In this document: piece after piece, positions 55,183-63,288 of the stretch
How positions within the stretch are numbered: position 1 is the first letter of the stretch
Layout: every line of letters begins with the position of its first letter
Assembly: GCF_000517405.1 (NCBI RefSeq)
Contig: NZ_CP006568.1
Coordinates: 124,001 to 188,000 of the forward strand
Direction: 5' to 3'
DNA from: Candidatus Sodalis pierantonius str. SOPE
GTDB lineage: Bacteria > Pseudomonadota > Gammaproteobacteria > Enterobacterales > Enterobacteriaceae
Length of the DNA stretch: 64,000 bases
Translations under genes and position numbers: made by a program
Notes under the pieces: generated by a model
Told to the model about the DNA's origin: nothing
What the model saw: the letters and a program-made list of their open reading frames with translations, nothing else
The model's database searches: none

Positions 55183-55932
55183 TTAGTCTATTTTTCCTGT
55201 GCTGGCTACTCCTTGCTCTTTGCGTAGTGATTCGCCTTTAAGTTCCAGTCTATAGCTGGGGTGTACTAACCGATCGAGTAACGCGTCAGCTGTCGTGGGG
55301 TTTTCTATCAGTCCATACCATTTTTTCACCGGCAGTTGACTGATCAGGATGCTGCTGCTTTTGTCGTAGCGATCTTCCATCACCTCCAACAGCATCGTTG
55401 CCTGCATCGGACTTATTGATTCTAGGCCCACGTCGTTCAAGATCAGTAACTCTATTTTTTCTAACTGCTTAAGCTGTTTTAGATAGGTCCCGTCTACCTG
55501 ACACTGGTGAAGATGGGCCAGCAACCGACCCACTCGCCAGTAACGCACGCTATATTGCTGCCGGCATGCCTGCTCACCAAGCGCACAACTGAGCCAGGTT
55601 TTGCCCGTACCTGTCGGCCCCGTGATGAGTATGCTTTTCTGATATTTCAGATATTGTCCCCCTAGCAGATCTCGCATCTGTTCCGGTGTCACTCCTCGGC
55701 TAGGGATATAACGGATATCTTCCGGTTTTGCCTGCAAGCGCATTTGCGATTGCCGTCGCATACGGCATATGTGGTTGTTTTTTCTATGCAAATTTTCCAC
55801 TTCTACCATCAGCGACAACCGCTCCTCGAACCCCAGCTCCCCATAACTCCCCGGGAGTTCGCGTTGCGTCTCCAACGCCTGGACCATTGCCGACAACTTC
55901 AGCTCTCGCAGAGCCATTAACAGTGTATCCAT
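55183..55932 (-). CDS. istB: IstB-like ATPase (IS21)
   Basis: The 249-residue AAA+ helper ATPase for IS21 target selection. Walker A is GPTGTGKTWLS (about 105-115) and Walker B is LLILNDVGLES (Asn-Asp in place of the more usual Asp-Asp). Sensor sequence is SILISQLPVKKWY. It lies 11 bp downstream of istA with an AGGAG-like site (CTAAGGAG). It looks functional. Confidence 0.93.
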   Translation of the reverse strand: MDTLLMALRELKLSAMVQALETQRELPGSYGELGFEERLSLMVEVENLHRKNNHICRMRRQSQMRLQAKPEDIRYIPSRGVTPEQMRDLLGGQYLKYQKSILITGPTGTGKTWLSCALGEQACRQQYSVRYWRVGRLLAHLHQCQVDGTYLKQLKQLEKIELLILNDVGLESISPMQATMLLEVMEDRYDKSSSILISQLPVKKWYGLIENPTTADALLDRLVHPSYRLELKGESLRKEQGVASTGKID

Positions 55933-55943
55933 ATTTATTCTCC

Positions 55944-57494
55944 TTAGTGATAACTGTCCGGACCTCGGAGGTTTTCGTGAACCAGCATTGATACGCCGGC
56001 TCCGTCCTGGGTGACCTCACTTTCACGACCGTGTTTCAATACGTTGGCTATGAAAGAGCGGTTAATGCACCCTTTCTCCAACGCCAGCGCGCAGGCCTTC
56101 TCCAGTCGCGTCGTCTCATAGCGCCGTTGCAGATTGAGTAGCCCCAGCACGGAGCGGTAAGCCTGCTCCGGATGGGCTTTGCTCTTTTGGATGGACTCGA
56201 CCACTTTCAGTGTGCACACACCCACCGACAGCGCCCAACTGCACAGCCTTTCCGGCGTCCACTGACTCTGCCCCTGATGGTTAGCCGGCATGTGCGCCGC
56301 CTGAGTCGTGTGCCTATAGGCATTATCGCTGCGAGGGTGCGTAGCCACGCAGACGCCCTTATGGTGGATTTGCACCAGCCGTTGGGTGGCGATGACGTCA
56401 ACGCGCTCGCCAACCAGCGGATGCGGCACCGAGTACCAGTTTTTGCCGTAGTCTATGTGGTAATCAGGTCCCACTCGGGCAACGAGATACTCACTGTATT
56501 CCCATTGTGTGGGCGGTAGAGGCCCAAGAGCCGGTTTGTCCAGCTGCTCGAAGCGTTCAAGGCGACTTTGTCCGCCGTAATGACGCATCGGGCGCAGATT
56601 CAACTCATGATTGAGTTCTCGTATCACCTGGTTGAGTTCGGCCAGCGAGTAGAACCTACGTTTACGCAACCGGGCCAAAACCCAGCGTTCTACCAGCTGC
56701 ACAGTTGATTCTGCTTTCGCCTTGTCTTTCGGTTTTCTCGGGCGCGCCGGTAGCACCACTGTCTCATAGTGATTTGCCAGCGCTTGGTAGCTCTGGTTTA
56801 TGACCGGCTCATAGCGGTCAGGGGTGCTGACAGCGCTGCGCAGATTATCAGGTATCATCAGCTCCGGAACCCCACCCATGAAGTGCAGGCAGCGGCTATT
56901 GGCGTTGAGCCACGATGCCATGTCCTGGCCTTCGCAGGCTTCGATATACGCATAGCCTGACACGCCCATGGCAGCGACGAAGATAGCGACCTGGCGTACG
57001 CTACCGGTCGCAGGGTTGACGATAGGTACGGTGGGGCCACAGAAGTCGATGAAGAGCTTTTCGCCAGCCTTGTGCTCCATGCGCATGGAACGCCGCTGCT
57101 TCTTTTTCCAGTCACGGAACAGTGCACAAAACTGTGAGTAACCGAGGGCATCACCGCCCACGGCGGACTGATATTCCATCCAGAGCAGCTGCTTGGTCAT
57201 GCCCTTGCGGCTTAACTCGGTATCGATATCAAGCCAGCTGGGTAAGGTATTGATAACTTTTCCGGATTTGCCGGGATAGAGCAGGCGGTCGAGGTCGACG
57301 GGGGACAGTTCCGCCGGCAATGGCCAGACCAGGTTAGCTACCGTGAATCGGCCGAGGATATCGTGCACGGTAGTACAGCCTATGCCGAGCGCTGCTGCGA
57401 TAGTGCGATTCGAGCGACGCTGCTCGAATTTCATACGTAAGACATTAATATAGATGCACATTTCCGTTCTCGCTTTCTTCTTTTTACGTGCCAT
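55944..57494 (-). CDS. istA: IstA-like transposase (IS21)
   Basis: 516 residues: N-terminal helix-turn-helix (about 20-60, RSNRTIAAALGIGC), DDE core with FIDFCGPTVPIV (first Asp), ELMIPDNLRSAV (second Asp) and KAKAESTVQLVERWVLARL (Glu). The C-terminal Mu-type domain contains DYHIDYGKNWYSVPHPLVGE. It is the full-length counterpart of the fragment at 48617. Intact. Confidence 0.94.
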   Translation of the reverse strand: MARKKKKARTEMCIYINVLRMKFEQRRSNRTIAAALGIGCTTVHDILGRFTVANLVWPLPAELSPVDLDRLLYPGKSGKVINTLPSWLDIDTELSRKGMTKQLLWMEYQSAVGGDALGYSQFCALFRDWKKKQRRSMRMEHKAGEKLFIDFCGPTVPIVNPATGSVRQVAIFVAAMGVSGYAYIEACEGQDMASWLNANSRCLHFMGGVPELMIPDNLRSAVSTPDRYEPVINQSYQALANHYETVVLPARPRKPKDKAKAESTVQLVERWVLARLRKRRFYSLAELNQVIRELNHELNLRPMRHYGGQSRLERFEQLDKPALGPLPPTQWEYSEYLVARVGPDYHIDYGKNWYSVPHPLVGERVDVIATQRLVQIHHKGVCVATHPRSDNAYRHTTQAAHMPANHQGQSQWTPERLCSWALSVGVCTLKVVESIQKSKAHPEQAYRSVLGLLNLQRRYETTRLEKACALALEKGCINRSFIANVLKHGRESEVTQDGAGVSMLVHENLRGPDSYH

Positions 57495-57662
57495 GCCATG
57501 CCCCCGGAAGCTAAAAGTCTCCAGAGTATGGCGGAACAGAAGATGAGCGATCGGACAGAATCGGAATCGCTGATCGGGCGACCGGAATCAGTGATCGGAT
57601 GAAATCAGAATTAGTGATCGGGTGAAATCGGAATCAGTGATCGGATGTGACCGGAACCAGCA

Positions 57663-57857
57663 CCACCACAGCAGAGTCTCTTCCTCTGGCTGGCCGTATT
57701 GGCGTGCGGCCTGATAATCGATACTTTCGTAAAATATTTGTCCAACCAGCCCTGTTGCCGGCTCAAACATCACCGCCGCTACCGACAATATCGGGCAACC
57801 GGCTTTTTTACCCAGCGTTTCGATATCGAGCATTACGTTATTCATGGGTCTGTTCAT
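57663..57857 (-). pseudogene. Phage DnaQ-like 3'-5' exonuclease, N-terminal fragment
   Basis: 65 codons from ATG 57857 up to the IS21 junction. MLDIETLGKKAGCPILSVAA is the ExoI motif (DIETLG) of phage exodeoxyribonuclease VIII/RNase-T-like nucleases. FYESIDYQAARQYG and EEETLLWW follow in the usual order. The remaining catalytic motifs (ExoII, ExoIII) are missing beyond IS21. It sits 9 bp downstream of a small phage gene, as in early phage operons. Inactive. Confidence 0.8.
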
Positions 57858-57963
57858 GATTTTTCCTCAATGCTGTTTTTTATAAAGCATGACCGCCGGT
57901 TTCATTTGCTGGCGAATTGCGTCTGAATAAATCATGCATTGCCGCGCGTCATAAAAACGCAGG

Positions 57964-59018
57964 CGCTTTGTTGAATAAATCCGAAATTTGTGACGACTTC
58001 CTCCCTATCAGGGCGATTGTTACATGATGCGGACGCTGTTTGGCATTCCTAACAGTGTGATCCGGTTAAGTGCTTTAACCATTGCCATTGCCTCACCTAC
58101 CTGCGCGTCATAGTCATGCAGACTCAGATGACCACCCAGAAGTGTTTTAAACCGGAACATGGCCGTTTCAGCCAGTGAACGCCGGTGATAACCTACTTTC
58201 TTTTTCCAGGTATCGTTATTGCCGCTCAGATGCTGATTTGCCACCGCATGGTTACGCTCATAGTATCGAGCTGGCCAATATTGCGCACCACTTCGCGGTG
58301 GGATAAGCGGCTTTATTTTTTTCCTCAGCAGAGCATCATGACAGTAACGCGTATCGTAAGCACTGTCAGCCGACGCTTCCCTGATTTTCCGGTGGGTTTG
58401 GTTAATCAGCCCGGGCAGCGCCTGCGCATCTGTCGTACCGCTTAGCGATAAATCGGCACAGATAATTTCATGTGTCACGCTATCTACTGCCAGATGAAGC
58501 TTGCGCCATACTCTGCGCCTCTCAGCCCCATGCTGCCTGACTTTCCATGCGCCTTCGCCGAAGACTTTCAGGCCGGTGCCATCGATGACCAGGTGTGAGA
58601 TTTCGCCGCGGGTTGGCGTTTTTATGCTGATGTCGACGGTTTTTGCTCGCCGGCTGACCAGAGAGTAATCTGGGCAGCGCAGCGACAGCCCCATCAGTTT
58701 AAAAATCGAGTCAACGAAACCCTGTAACGCCCGGAGCGAAAGGTTAAACACGCGCTTTATCATCAGAACCGTGGTAATGGCCATATCGGTGTAGTGAAGC
58801 GGCCGGCCACGATGTTCAGGTGGTGTACTCTCAGTCCATGCAGCAATGGCTGACTCATCAAGCCATACTGTCAGGTCCCCCCGCTGCCTGAGCGCATTGT
58901 TATATGCGGGCCAGTTGGTAATTTTAAACTTTTGCTTTGCCATGGGGACCTGATGTTGAAACGAATGTAGTGATCATAGCCGCCAGTCACCTAAAAGTTC
59001 TATTTATTCAACAAAGCC
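57964..59018 (-). mobile_element. IS5-family element, copy 7
   Basis: A complete 1055-bp copy. The left outer flank is AAACGCAGG (57955-57963). Its inner end abuts a truncated second IS5 (59019-59348) whose far flank repeats AAACGCAGG at 59349-59357. The two behave as one insertion in which a second copy joined or replaced part of the first. Confidence 0.94.
58020..58943 (-). CDS. IS5-family transposase
   Basis: A 307-residue transposase, majority type, with D121, D193 and E259 and the Y-(2)-R-(3)-E-(6)-K signature. One private change is Ala for Glu132 (GEGAWKV) just after the first catalytic motif. The left end also has TCTATTTATTC instead of TCGATTTATTC. Probably functional. Confidence 0.94.
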   Translation of the reverse strand: MAKQKFKITNWPAYNNALRQRGDLTVWLDESAIAAWTESTPPEHRGRPLHYTDMAITTVLMIKRVFNLSLRALQGFVDSIFKLMGLSLRCPDYSLVSRRAKTVDISIKTPTRGEISHLVIDGTGLKVFGEGAWKVRQHGAERRRVWRKLHLAVDSVTHEIICADLSLSGTTDAQALPGLINQTHRKIREASADSAYDTRYCHDALLRKKIKPLIPPRSGAQYWPARYYERNHAVANQHLSGNNDTWKKKVGYHRRSLAETAMFRFKTLLGGHLSLHDYDAQVGEAMAMVKALNRITLLGMPNSVRIM

Positions 59019-59273
59019 CCCCATCAGTTTAAAAATTGAGTCAACGAAACCCTGTAACGCCCGGAGCGAAAGGTTAAACACGCGCTTTATCATCAGAACC
59101 GTGGTAATGGCCATATCGGTGTAGTGAAGCGGCCGGCCACGATGTTCAGGTGGTGTACTCTCAGTCCATGCAGCAATGGCTGACTCATCAAGCCATACTG
59201 TCAGGTCCCCCCGCTGCCTGAGCGCATTGTTGTATGCGGGCCAGTTGGTAATTTTAAACTTTTGCTTTGCCAT
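59019..59273 (-). pseudogene. IS5 transposase, N-terminal fragment
   Basis: 84 codons from ATG 59273 to KLMG, then it runs into the end of copy 7. It lacks all three catalytic residues. No other lesion is visible in the part kept. Confidence 0.92.
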
Positions 59274-59348
59274 GGGGACCTGATGTTGAAACGAATGTAG
59301 TGATCAGAGCCGCCAGTCACCTAAAAGTTCGATTTATTCAACAAAGCC
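59019..59348 (-). mobile_element. IS5-family element, copy 8, left-end fragment
   Basis: 330 bp of the left side of an IS5 in the same orientation as copy 7, starting inside the transposase gene at CCCCATCAG and ending with the left repeat at 59348. The right side is missing. Tandem placement against copy 7 suggests insertion into or recombination with it. Confidence 0.92.
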
Positions 59349-59470
59349 AAACGCAGGCTGAAGGGCACCGGGACGAGGCGTGACTCCTGCACCAGACTGC
59401 GGTCATTAAGATAATAAACACAGCGATTACCGTTATCCCTATATTCACATTTAATCACACGATATAACAT

Positions 59471-59602
59471 GTTTATGTCCTCCCGAGTGGGTAGAGAAAA
59501 ACAGGCATGACGTTTATTTGGCGCAAGCCAGCACCGGCGGATTGACGCCATTCTAAAACAGAGTATTAATGCATTCTTTATTCAGTGTTTCGGTGTCAGC
59601 CA
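59471..59602 (-). other. Upstream end of the small-gene phage operon
   Basis: The minus strand has a short open stretch entering from the IS5 at 59603 (VADTETLNKECINTLF) and stopping with TAG at 59554-59556. Then about 80 bp lead to the ribosome-binding site of the 69-codon gene. The stretch may be the end of another phage gene, but it is too short to identify. Confidence 0.35.
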
Positions 59603-59640
59603 CGCTTTGTTGAATAAATCCGAAATTTGTGACGACTTCC

Positions 59641-60695
59641 CGCTTTGTTGAATAAATCCGAAATTTGTGACGACTTCCTTCCTATCAGGGCGATTGTTAC
59701 ATGATGCGGACGCTGTTTGGCATTCCTAACAGTGTGATCCGGTTAAGTGCTTTAACCATTGCCATTGTCTCACCTACCTGCGCGTCATAGTCATGCAGAC
59801 TCAGATGACCACCCAGAAGTGTTTTAAACCGGAACATGGCCGTTTCAGCCAGTGAACGCCGGTGATAACCTACTTTCTTTTTCCAGGTATCGTTATTGCC
59901 GCTCAGATGCTGATTTGCCACCGCATGGTTACGCTCATGGTATCGAGCTGGCCAATATTGCGCACCACTTCGCGGTGGGATAAGCGGCTTTATTTTTTTC
60001 CTCAGCAGAGCATCATGACAGTAACGCGTATCGTAAGCACTGTCAGCCGACGCTTCCCTGATTTTCCGGTGGGTTTGGTTAATCAGCCCGGGCAGCGCCT
60101 GCGCATCTGTCGTACCGCTTAGCGATAAATCGGCACAGATAATTTCATGTGTCACGCTATCTACTGCCAGATGAAGCTTGCGCCATACTCTGCGCCTCTC
60201 AGCCCTATGCTGCCTGACTTTCCATTCGCCTTCGCCGAAGACTTTCAGGCCGGTGCCATCGATGACCAGGTGTGAGATTTCGCCGCGGGTTGGCGTTTTT
60301 ATGCTGATGTCGACGGTTTTTGCTCGCCGGCTGACCAGAGAGTAATCTGGGCAGCGCAGCGATAGCCCCATCAGTTTAAAAATCGAGTCAACGAAACCCT
60401 GTAACGCCCGGAGCGAAAGGTTAAACACGCGCTTTATCATCAGAACCGTGGTAATGGCCATATCGGTGTAGTGAAGCGGCCGGCCACGATGTTCAGGTGG
60501 TGTACTCTCAGTCCATGCAGCAATGGCTGACTCATCAAGCCATACTGTCAGGTCCCCCCGCTGCCTGAGCGCATTGTTATAGGGGGGCCAGTTGGTAATT
60601 TTAAACTTTTGCTTTGCCATGGGGACCTGATGTTGAAACGAATGTAGTGATCATAGCCGCCAGTCACCTAAAAGTTCGATTTATTCAACAAAGCC
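59641..60695 (-). mobile_element. IS5-family element, copy 9, nested in copy 10
   Basis: A complete 1055-bp copy inserted in the same orientation in another IS5 at the site ACGACTTCC. The same site in the same orientation was hit at 579-587. Confidence 0.95.
59697..60620 (-). CDS. IS5-family transposase
   Basis: A 307-residue frame with D121, D193 and E259 present. Private changes are Pro for Ala13 (WPPYN), Arg for Gly139 (QHRAERR) and Thr for Ala285. It is open throughout; activity is not certain because of the Gly139 change in a conserved basic stretch. Confidence 0.93.
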   Translation of the reverse strand: MAKQKFKITNWPPYNNALRQRGDLTVWLDESAIAAWTESTPPEHRGRPLHYTDMAITTVLMIKRVFNLSLRALQGFVDSIFKLMGLSLRCPDYSLVSRRAKTVDISIKTPTRGEISHLVIDGTGLKVFGEGEWKVRQHRAERRRVWRKLHLAVDSVTHEIICADLSLSGTTDAQALPGLINQTHRKIREASADSAYDTRYCHDALLRKKIKPLIPPRSGAQYWPARYHERNHAVANQHLSGNNDTWKKKVGYHRRSLAETAMFRFKTLLGGHLSLHDYDAQVGETMAMVKALNRITLLGMPNSVRIM

Positions 60696-60722
60696 ACGAC
60701 TTCCTCCCTATCAGGGCGATTG

Positions 60723-61646
60723 TTACATGATACGGACGCTGTTTGGCATTCCTAACAGCGTGATCCGGTTAAGCGCTTTAACCATTGCCATAGCCTCACC
60801 TACCTGCGCGTCATAGTCATGCAGACTCAGATGACCACCCAGAAGTGTTTTAAACCGGAACATGGCCGTTTCAGCCAGTGAACGCCGGTGATAACCTACT
60901 TTCTTTTTCCAGGTATCGTTATTGCCGCTCAGATGCTGATTTGCCACCGCATGGTTACGCTCATGGTATCGAGCTGGCCAATATTGCGCACCACTTCGCG
61001 GTGGGATAAGCGGCTTTATTTTTTTCCTCAGCAGAGCATCATGACAGTAACGCGTATCGTAAGCACTGTCAGCCGACGCTTCCCTGATTTTCCGGTGGGT
61101 TTGGTTAATCAGCCCGGGCAGCGCCTGCGCATCTGTCGTACCGCTTAGCGATAAATCGGCACAGATAATTTCATGTGTCGCGCTATCTACTGCCAGATGA
61201 AGCTTGCGCCATACTCTGCGCCTCTCAGCCCCATGCTGCCTGACTTTCCATTCGCCTTCGCCGAAGATTTTCAGGCCGGTGCCATCGATGACCAGGTGTG
61301 AGATTTCGCCGCGGGTTGGCGTTTTTATGCTGATGTCGACGGTTTTTGCTCGCCGGCTGACCAGAGAGTAATCTGGGCAGCGCAGCGACAGCCCCATCAG
61401 TTTAAAAATCGAGTCAACGAAACCCTGTAACGCCCGGAGCGAAAGGTTAAACACGCGCTTTATCATCAGAACCGTGGTAATGGCCATATCGGTGTAGTGA
61501 AGCGGCCGGCCACGATGTTCAGGTGGTGTACTCTCAGTCCATGCGGCAATGGCTGACTCATCAAGCCATACTGTCATGTCCCCCCGCTGCCTGAGCGCAT
61601 TGTCCCCTGCGGGCCAGTTGGTGATTTTAAACTTTTGCTTTGCCAT
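60723..61646 (-). CDS. IS5-family transposase (copy 10)
   Basis: A 307-residue frame with all catalytic residues. Tyr14-Asn15 is replaced by Gly-Asp (WPAGDN), and the copy carries the GDMTVW / LKIFGEGEW variant type. The gene is complete although copy 9 sits between it and its own right end. Transposition of the element is therefore impaired, while the protein may still be made. Confidence 0.93.
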   Translation of the reverse strand: MAKQKFKITNWPAGDNALRQRGDMTVWLDESAIAAWTESTPPEHRGRPLHYTDMAITTVLMIKRVFNLSLRALQGFVDSIFKLMGLSLRCPDYSLVSRRAKTVDISIKTPTRGEISHLVIDGTGLKIFGEGEWKVRQHGAERRRVWRKLHLAVDSATHEIICADLSLSGTTDAQALPGLINQTHRKIREASADSAYDTRYCHDALLRKKIKPLIPPRSGAQYWPARYHERNHAVANQHLSGNNDTWKKKVGYHRRSLAETAMFRFKTLLGGHLSLHDYDAQVGEAMAMVKALNRITLLGMPNSVRIM

Positions 61647-61788
61647 GGGGACCTGATGTTGAAACGAATGTTGTGATCATAGCCGCCAGTCAACCTAAAG
61701 TTCGCTTTATTCAACAAAGCCCAAATCGTTATTTTTTCCGTCCTCATTATCGTTCAAACATGACTCTCTATAGGGCGACTCGGCTTTG

Positions 61789-62843
61789 GGCTTTGTTGAA
61801 TAAATCGAACTTTTAGGTGACTGGCGGCTATGATCACTACATTCGTTTCAACATCAGGTCCCCATGGCAAAGCAAAAGTTTAAAATCACCAACTGGCCCG
61901 CATATAACAATGCGCTCAGGCAGCGGGGGGACCTGACAGTATGGCTTGATGAGTCAGCCATTGCCGCATGGACTGAGAGTACACCACCTGAACATCGTGG
62001 CCGGCCGCTTCACTACACCGATATGGCCATTACCACGGTTCTGATGATAAAGCGCGTGTTTAACCTTTCGCTCCGGGCGTTACAGGGTTTCGTTGACTCG
62101 ATTTTTAAACTGATGGGGCTGTCGCTGCGCTGCCCAGATTACTCTCTGGTCAGCCGGCGAGCAAAAACCGTCGACATCAGCATAAAAACGCCAACCCGCG
62201 GCGAAATCTCACACCTGGTCATCGATGGCACCGGCCTGAAAATCTTCGGCGAAGGCGAATGGAAAGTCAGGCAGCATGGGGCTGAGAGGCGCAGAGTATG
62301 GCGCAAGCTTCATCTGGCAGTAGATAGCGCGACACATGAAATTATCTGTGCCGATTTATCGCTAAGCGGTACGACAGATGCGCAGGCGCTGCCCGGGCTG
62401 ATTAACCAAACCCACCGGAAAATCAGGGAAGCGTCGGCTGACAGTGCTTACGATACGCGTTACTGTCATGATGCTCTGCTGAGGAAAAAAATAAAGCCGC
62501 TTATCCCACCGCGAAGTGGTGCGCAATATTGGCCAGCTCGATACCATGAGCGTAACCATGCGGTGGCAAATCAGCATCTGAGCGGCAATAACGATACCTG
62601 GAAAAAGAAAGTAGGTTATCACCGGCGTTCACTGGCTGAAACGGCCATGTTCCGGTTTAAAATACTTCTGGGTGGTCATCTGAGTCTGCATGACTATGAC
62701 GCGCAGGTAGGTGAGGCTATGGCAATGGTCAAAGCGCTTAACCGGATCACGTTGTTAGGAATGCCAAACAGCGTCCGCATCATGTAACAATCGCCCTGAT
62801 AGGGAGGAAGTCGTCAAAAATTTCGGATTTATTCAACAAAGCG
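61789..62843 (+). mobile_element. IS5-family element, copy 11
   Basis: A complete 1055-bp plus-strand copy, 67 bp from copy 10 and in opposite orientation. The flanks (TCGGCTTTG left, ATCCACACA right) do not match, so it marks a rearrangement. It truncates an acyltransferase-3 gene on its right. Confidence 0.94.
61864..62787 (+). CDS. IS5-family transposase
   Basis: 307 residues, D121/D193/E259 present, LKIFGEGEW variant type with GDLTVW. The one private change is Ile for Thr267, directly after the signature Lys (FRFKILLG). It is probably functional. Confidence 0.94.
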   Translation: MAKQKFKITNWPAYNNALRQRGDLTVWLDESAIAAWTESTPPEHRGRPLHYTDMAITTVLMIKRVFNLSLRALQGFVDSIFKLMGLSLRCPDYSLVSRRAKTVDISIKTPTRGEISHLVIDGTGLKIFGEGEWKVRQHGAERRRVWRKLHLAVDSATHEIICADLSLSGTTDAQALPGLINQTHRKIREASADSAYDTRYCHDALLRKKIKPLIPPRSGAQYWPARYHERNHAVANQHLSGNNDTWKKKVGYHRRSLAETAMFRFKILLGGHLSLHDYDAQVGEAMAMVKALNRITLLGMPNSVRIM

Positions 62844-62951
62844 ATCCACACAGATAAAACCTGATGGAAAAACCGTCAATCCACCATAAAAAGCCAGCAC
62901 AAAAATGATGGCTATTGCCCTTAGACCATCGATATCATAGAGGCATTTCAT
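62844..62951 (-). pseudogene. Acyltransferase-3 (OafA-like) N-terminal fragment
   Basis: 36 codons from ATG 62951 on the minus strand, up to the IS5. YDIDGLRAIAIIFVLAF followed by FPSGFICVD matches the start of integral-membrane acyltransferase-3 proteins (YxxxIDGLRAxAvxxVLxFHxG...FPGGFxGVDxFF). The conserved His of the FH pair is Tyr here, and GVD is CVD. These enzymes O-acetylate surface glycans and are often carried by phages as serotype-converting genes. The rest of the gene is gone. Confidence 0.72.
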
Positions 62952-63288
62952 AAAAATCTATATTTTTCAATTAATTATAATAAAAACAGTTCATTGCAGC
63001 TCATCTGCAGCCTTACCCTAACGTATTTTGCATCATTGTTAAATACACTCGTTTATGGGAACTCCCAGCTTAATATTTATGCCGACATATTAATCAATGC
63101 TGGATTACCTCTTTAGCTATTACAGGTTAACATTTTGATTTTAAATTAAAATATTTCTCTTCCCGTGTTATTACTTATAGCCACTACCCCTCAGTCAGTA
63201 TCTACGAGTTACAACTAATAATTATCTTGACGATTAATTACTGATTATTGATCGGTAAAAATTATAGTAACGCATGAGGATTGCATTA
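62952..63288. other. AT-rich intergenic stretch
   Basis: 337 bp between two divergent remnants, strongly AT-rich compared with the core genome. It contains no coding frame with family features and presumably held the promoters of both genes. Confidence 0.5.

Larger units (their letters stand above)
55063..57662 (-). mobile_element. IS21-family element 2, complete, at a recombination junction
   Basis: 2600 bp beginning TGCAGATTCC (55063) and ending GGAACCAGCA (57662), 5'-TG...CA-3' as in IS21. istA and istB are both intact. Repeated TCCGATCA / TGATCGG motifs near both ends (55075-55165 and 57545-57650) look like the multiple transposase-binding sites of the family. The left flank (DUF969 gene) and right flank (phage exonuclease) share no target repeat, so the element joins two formerly separate regions. 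Confidence 0.92.
57867..59470 (-). pseudogene. Small phage gene (69 codons) split by IS5 copies
   Basis: Start ATG 59470 is preceded by GGGAGGACATAAAC, a strong ribosome-binding site. Codons MLYRVIKCEYRDNGNRCVYY and onward run to FSLR. There the IS5 pair (57964-59348) intervenes with duplication AAACGCAGG, and the frame resumes as FYDARQCMIYSDAIRQQMKP to a TGA at 57867-57869. Removing the IS5 DNA and one repeat restores a 69-residue protein ending 9 bp before the exonuclease start. I do not recognise its function. Context is a prophage early operon. Confidence 0.65.
59603..61721 (-). mobile_element. IS5-family element, copy 10, split by copy 9
   Basis: The right-end stub is 59603-59640 and the main body is 60696-61721. 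Copy 9 is inserted 38 bp inside the right end with duplication ACGACTTCC (59632-59640, 60696-60704). The outer flanks (TGTCAGCCA and CAAATCGTT) do not match. The left end is slightly diverged (CAACCTAAAGTTCGCTTTATTC). Confidence 0.93.

Noticed and set aside
57545..57655. Repeated TGATCGG motifs suggesting an iteron origin
   Set aside because: They occur at the ends of both IS21 copies (also 49400-49525) and are the terminal repeats of that family.
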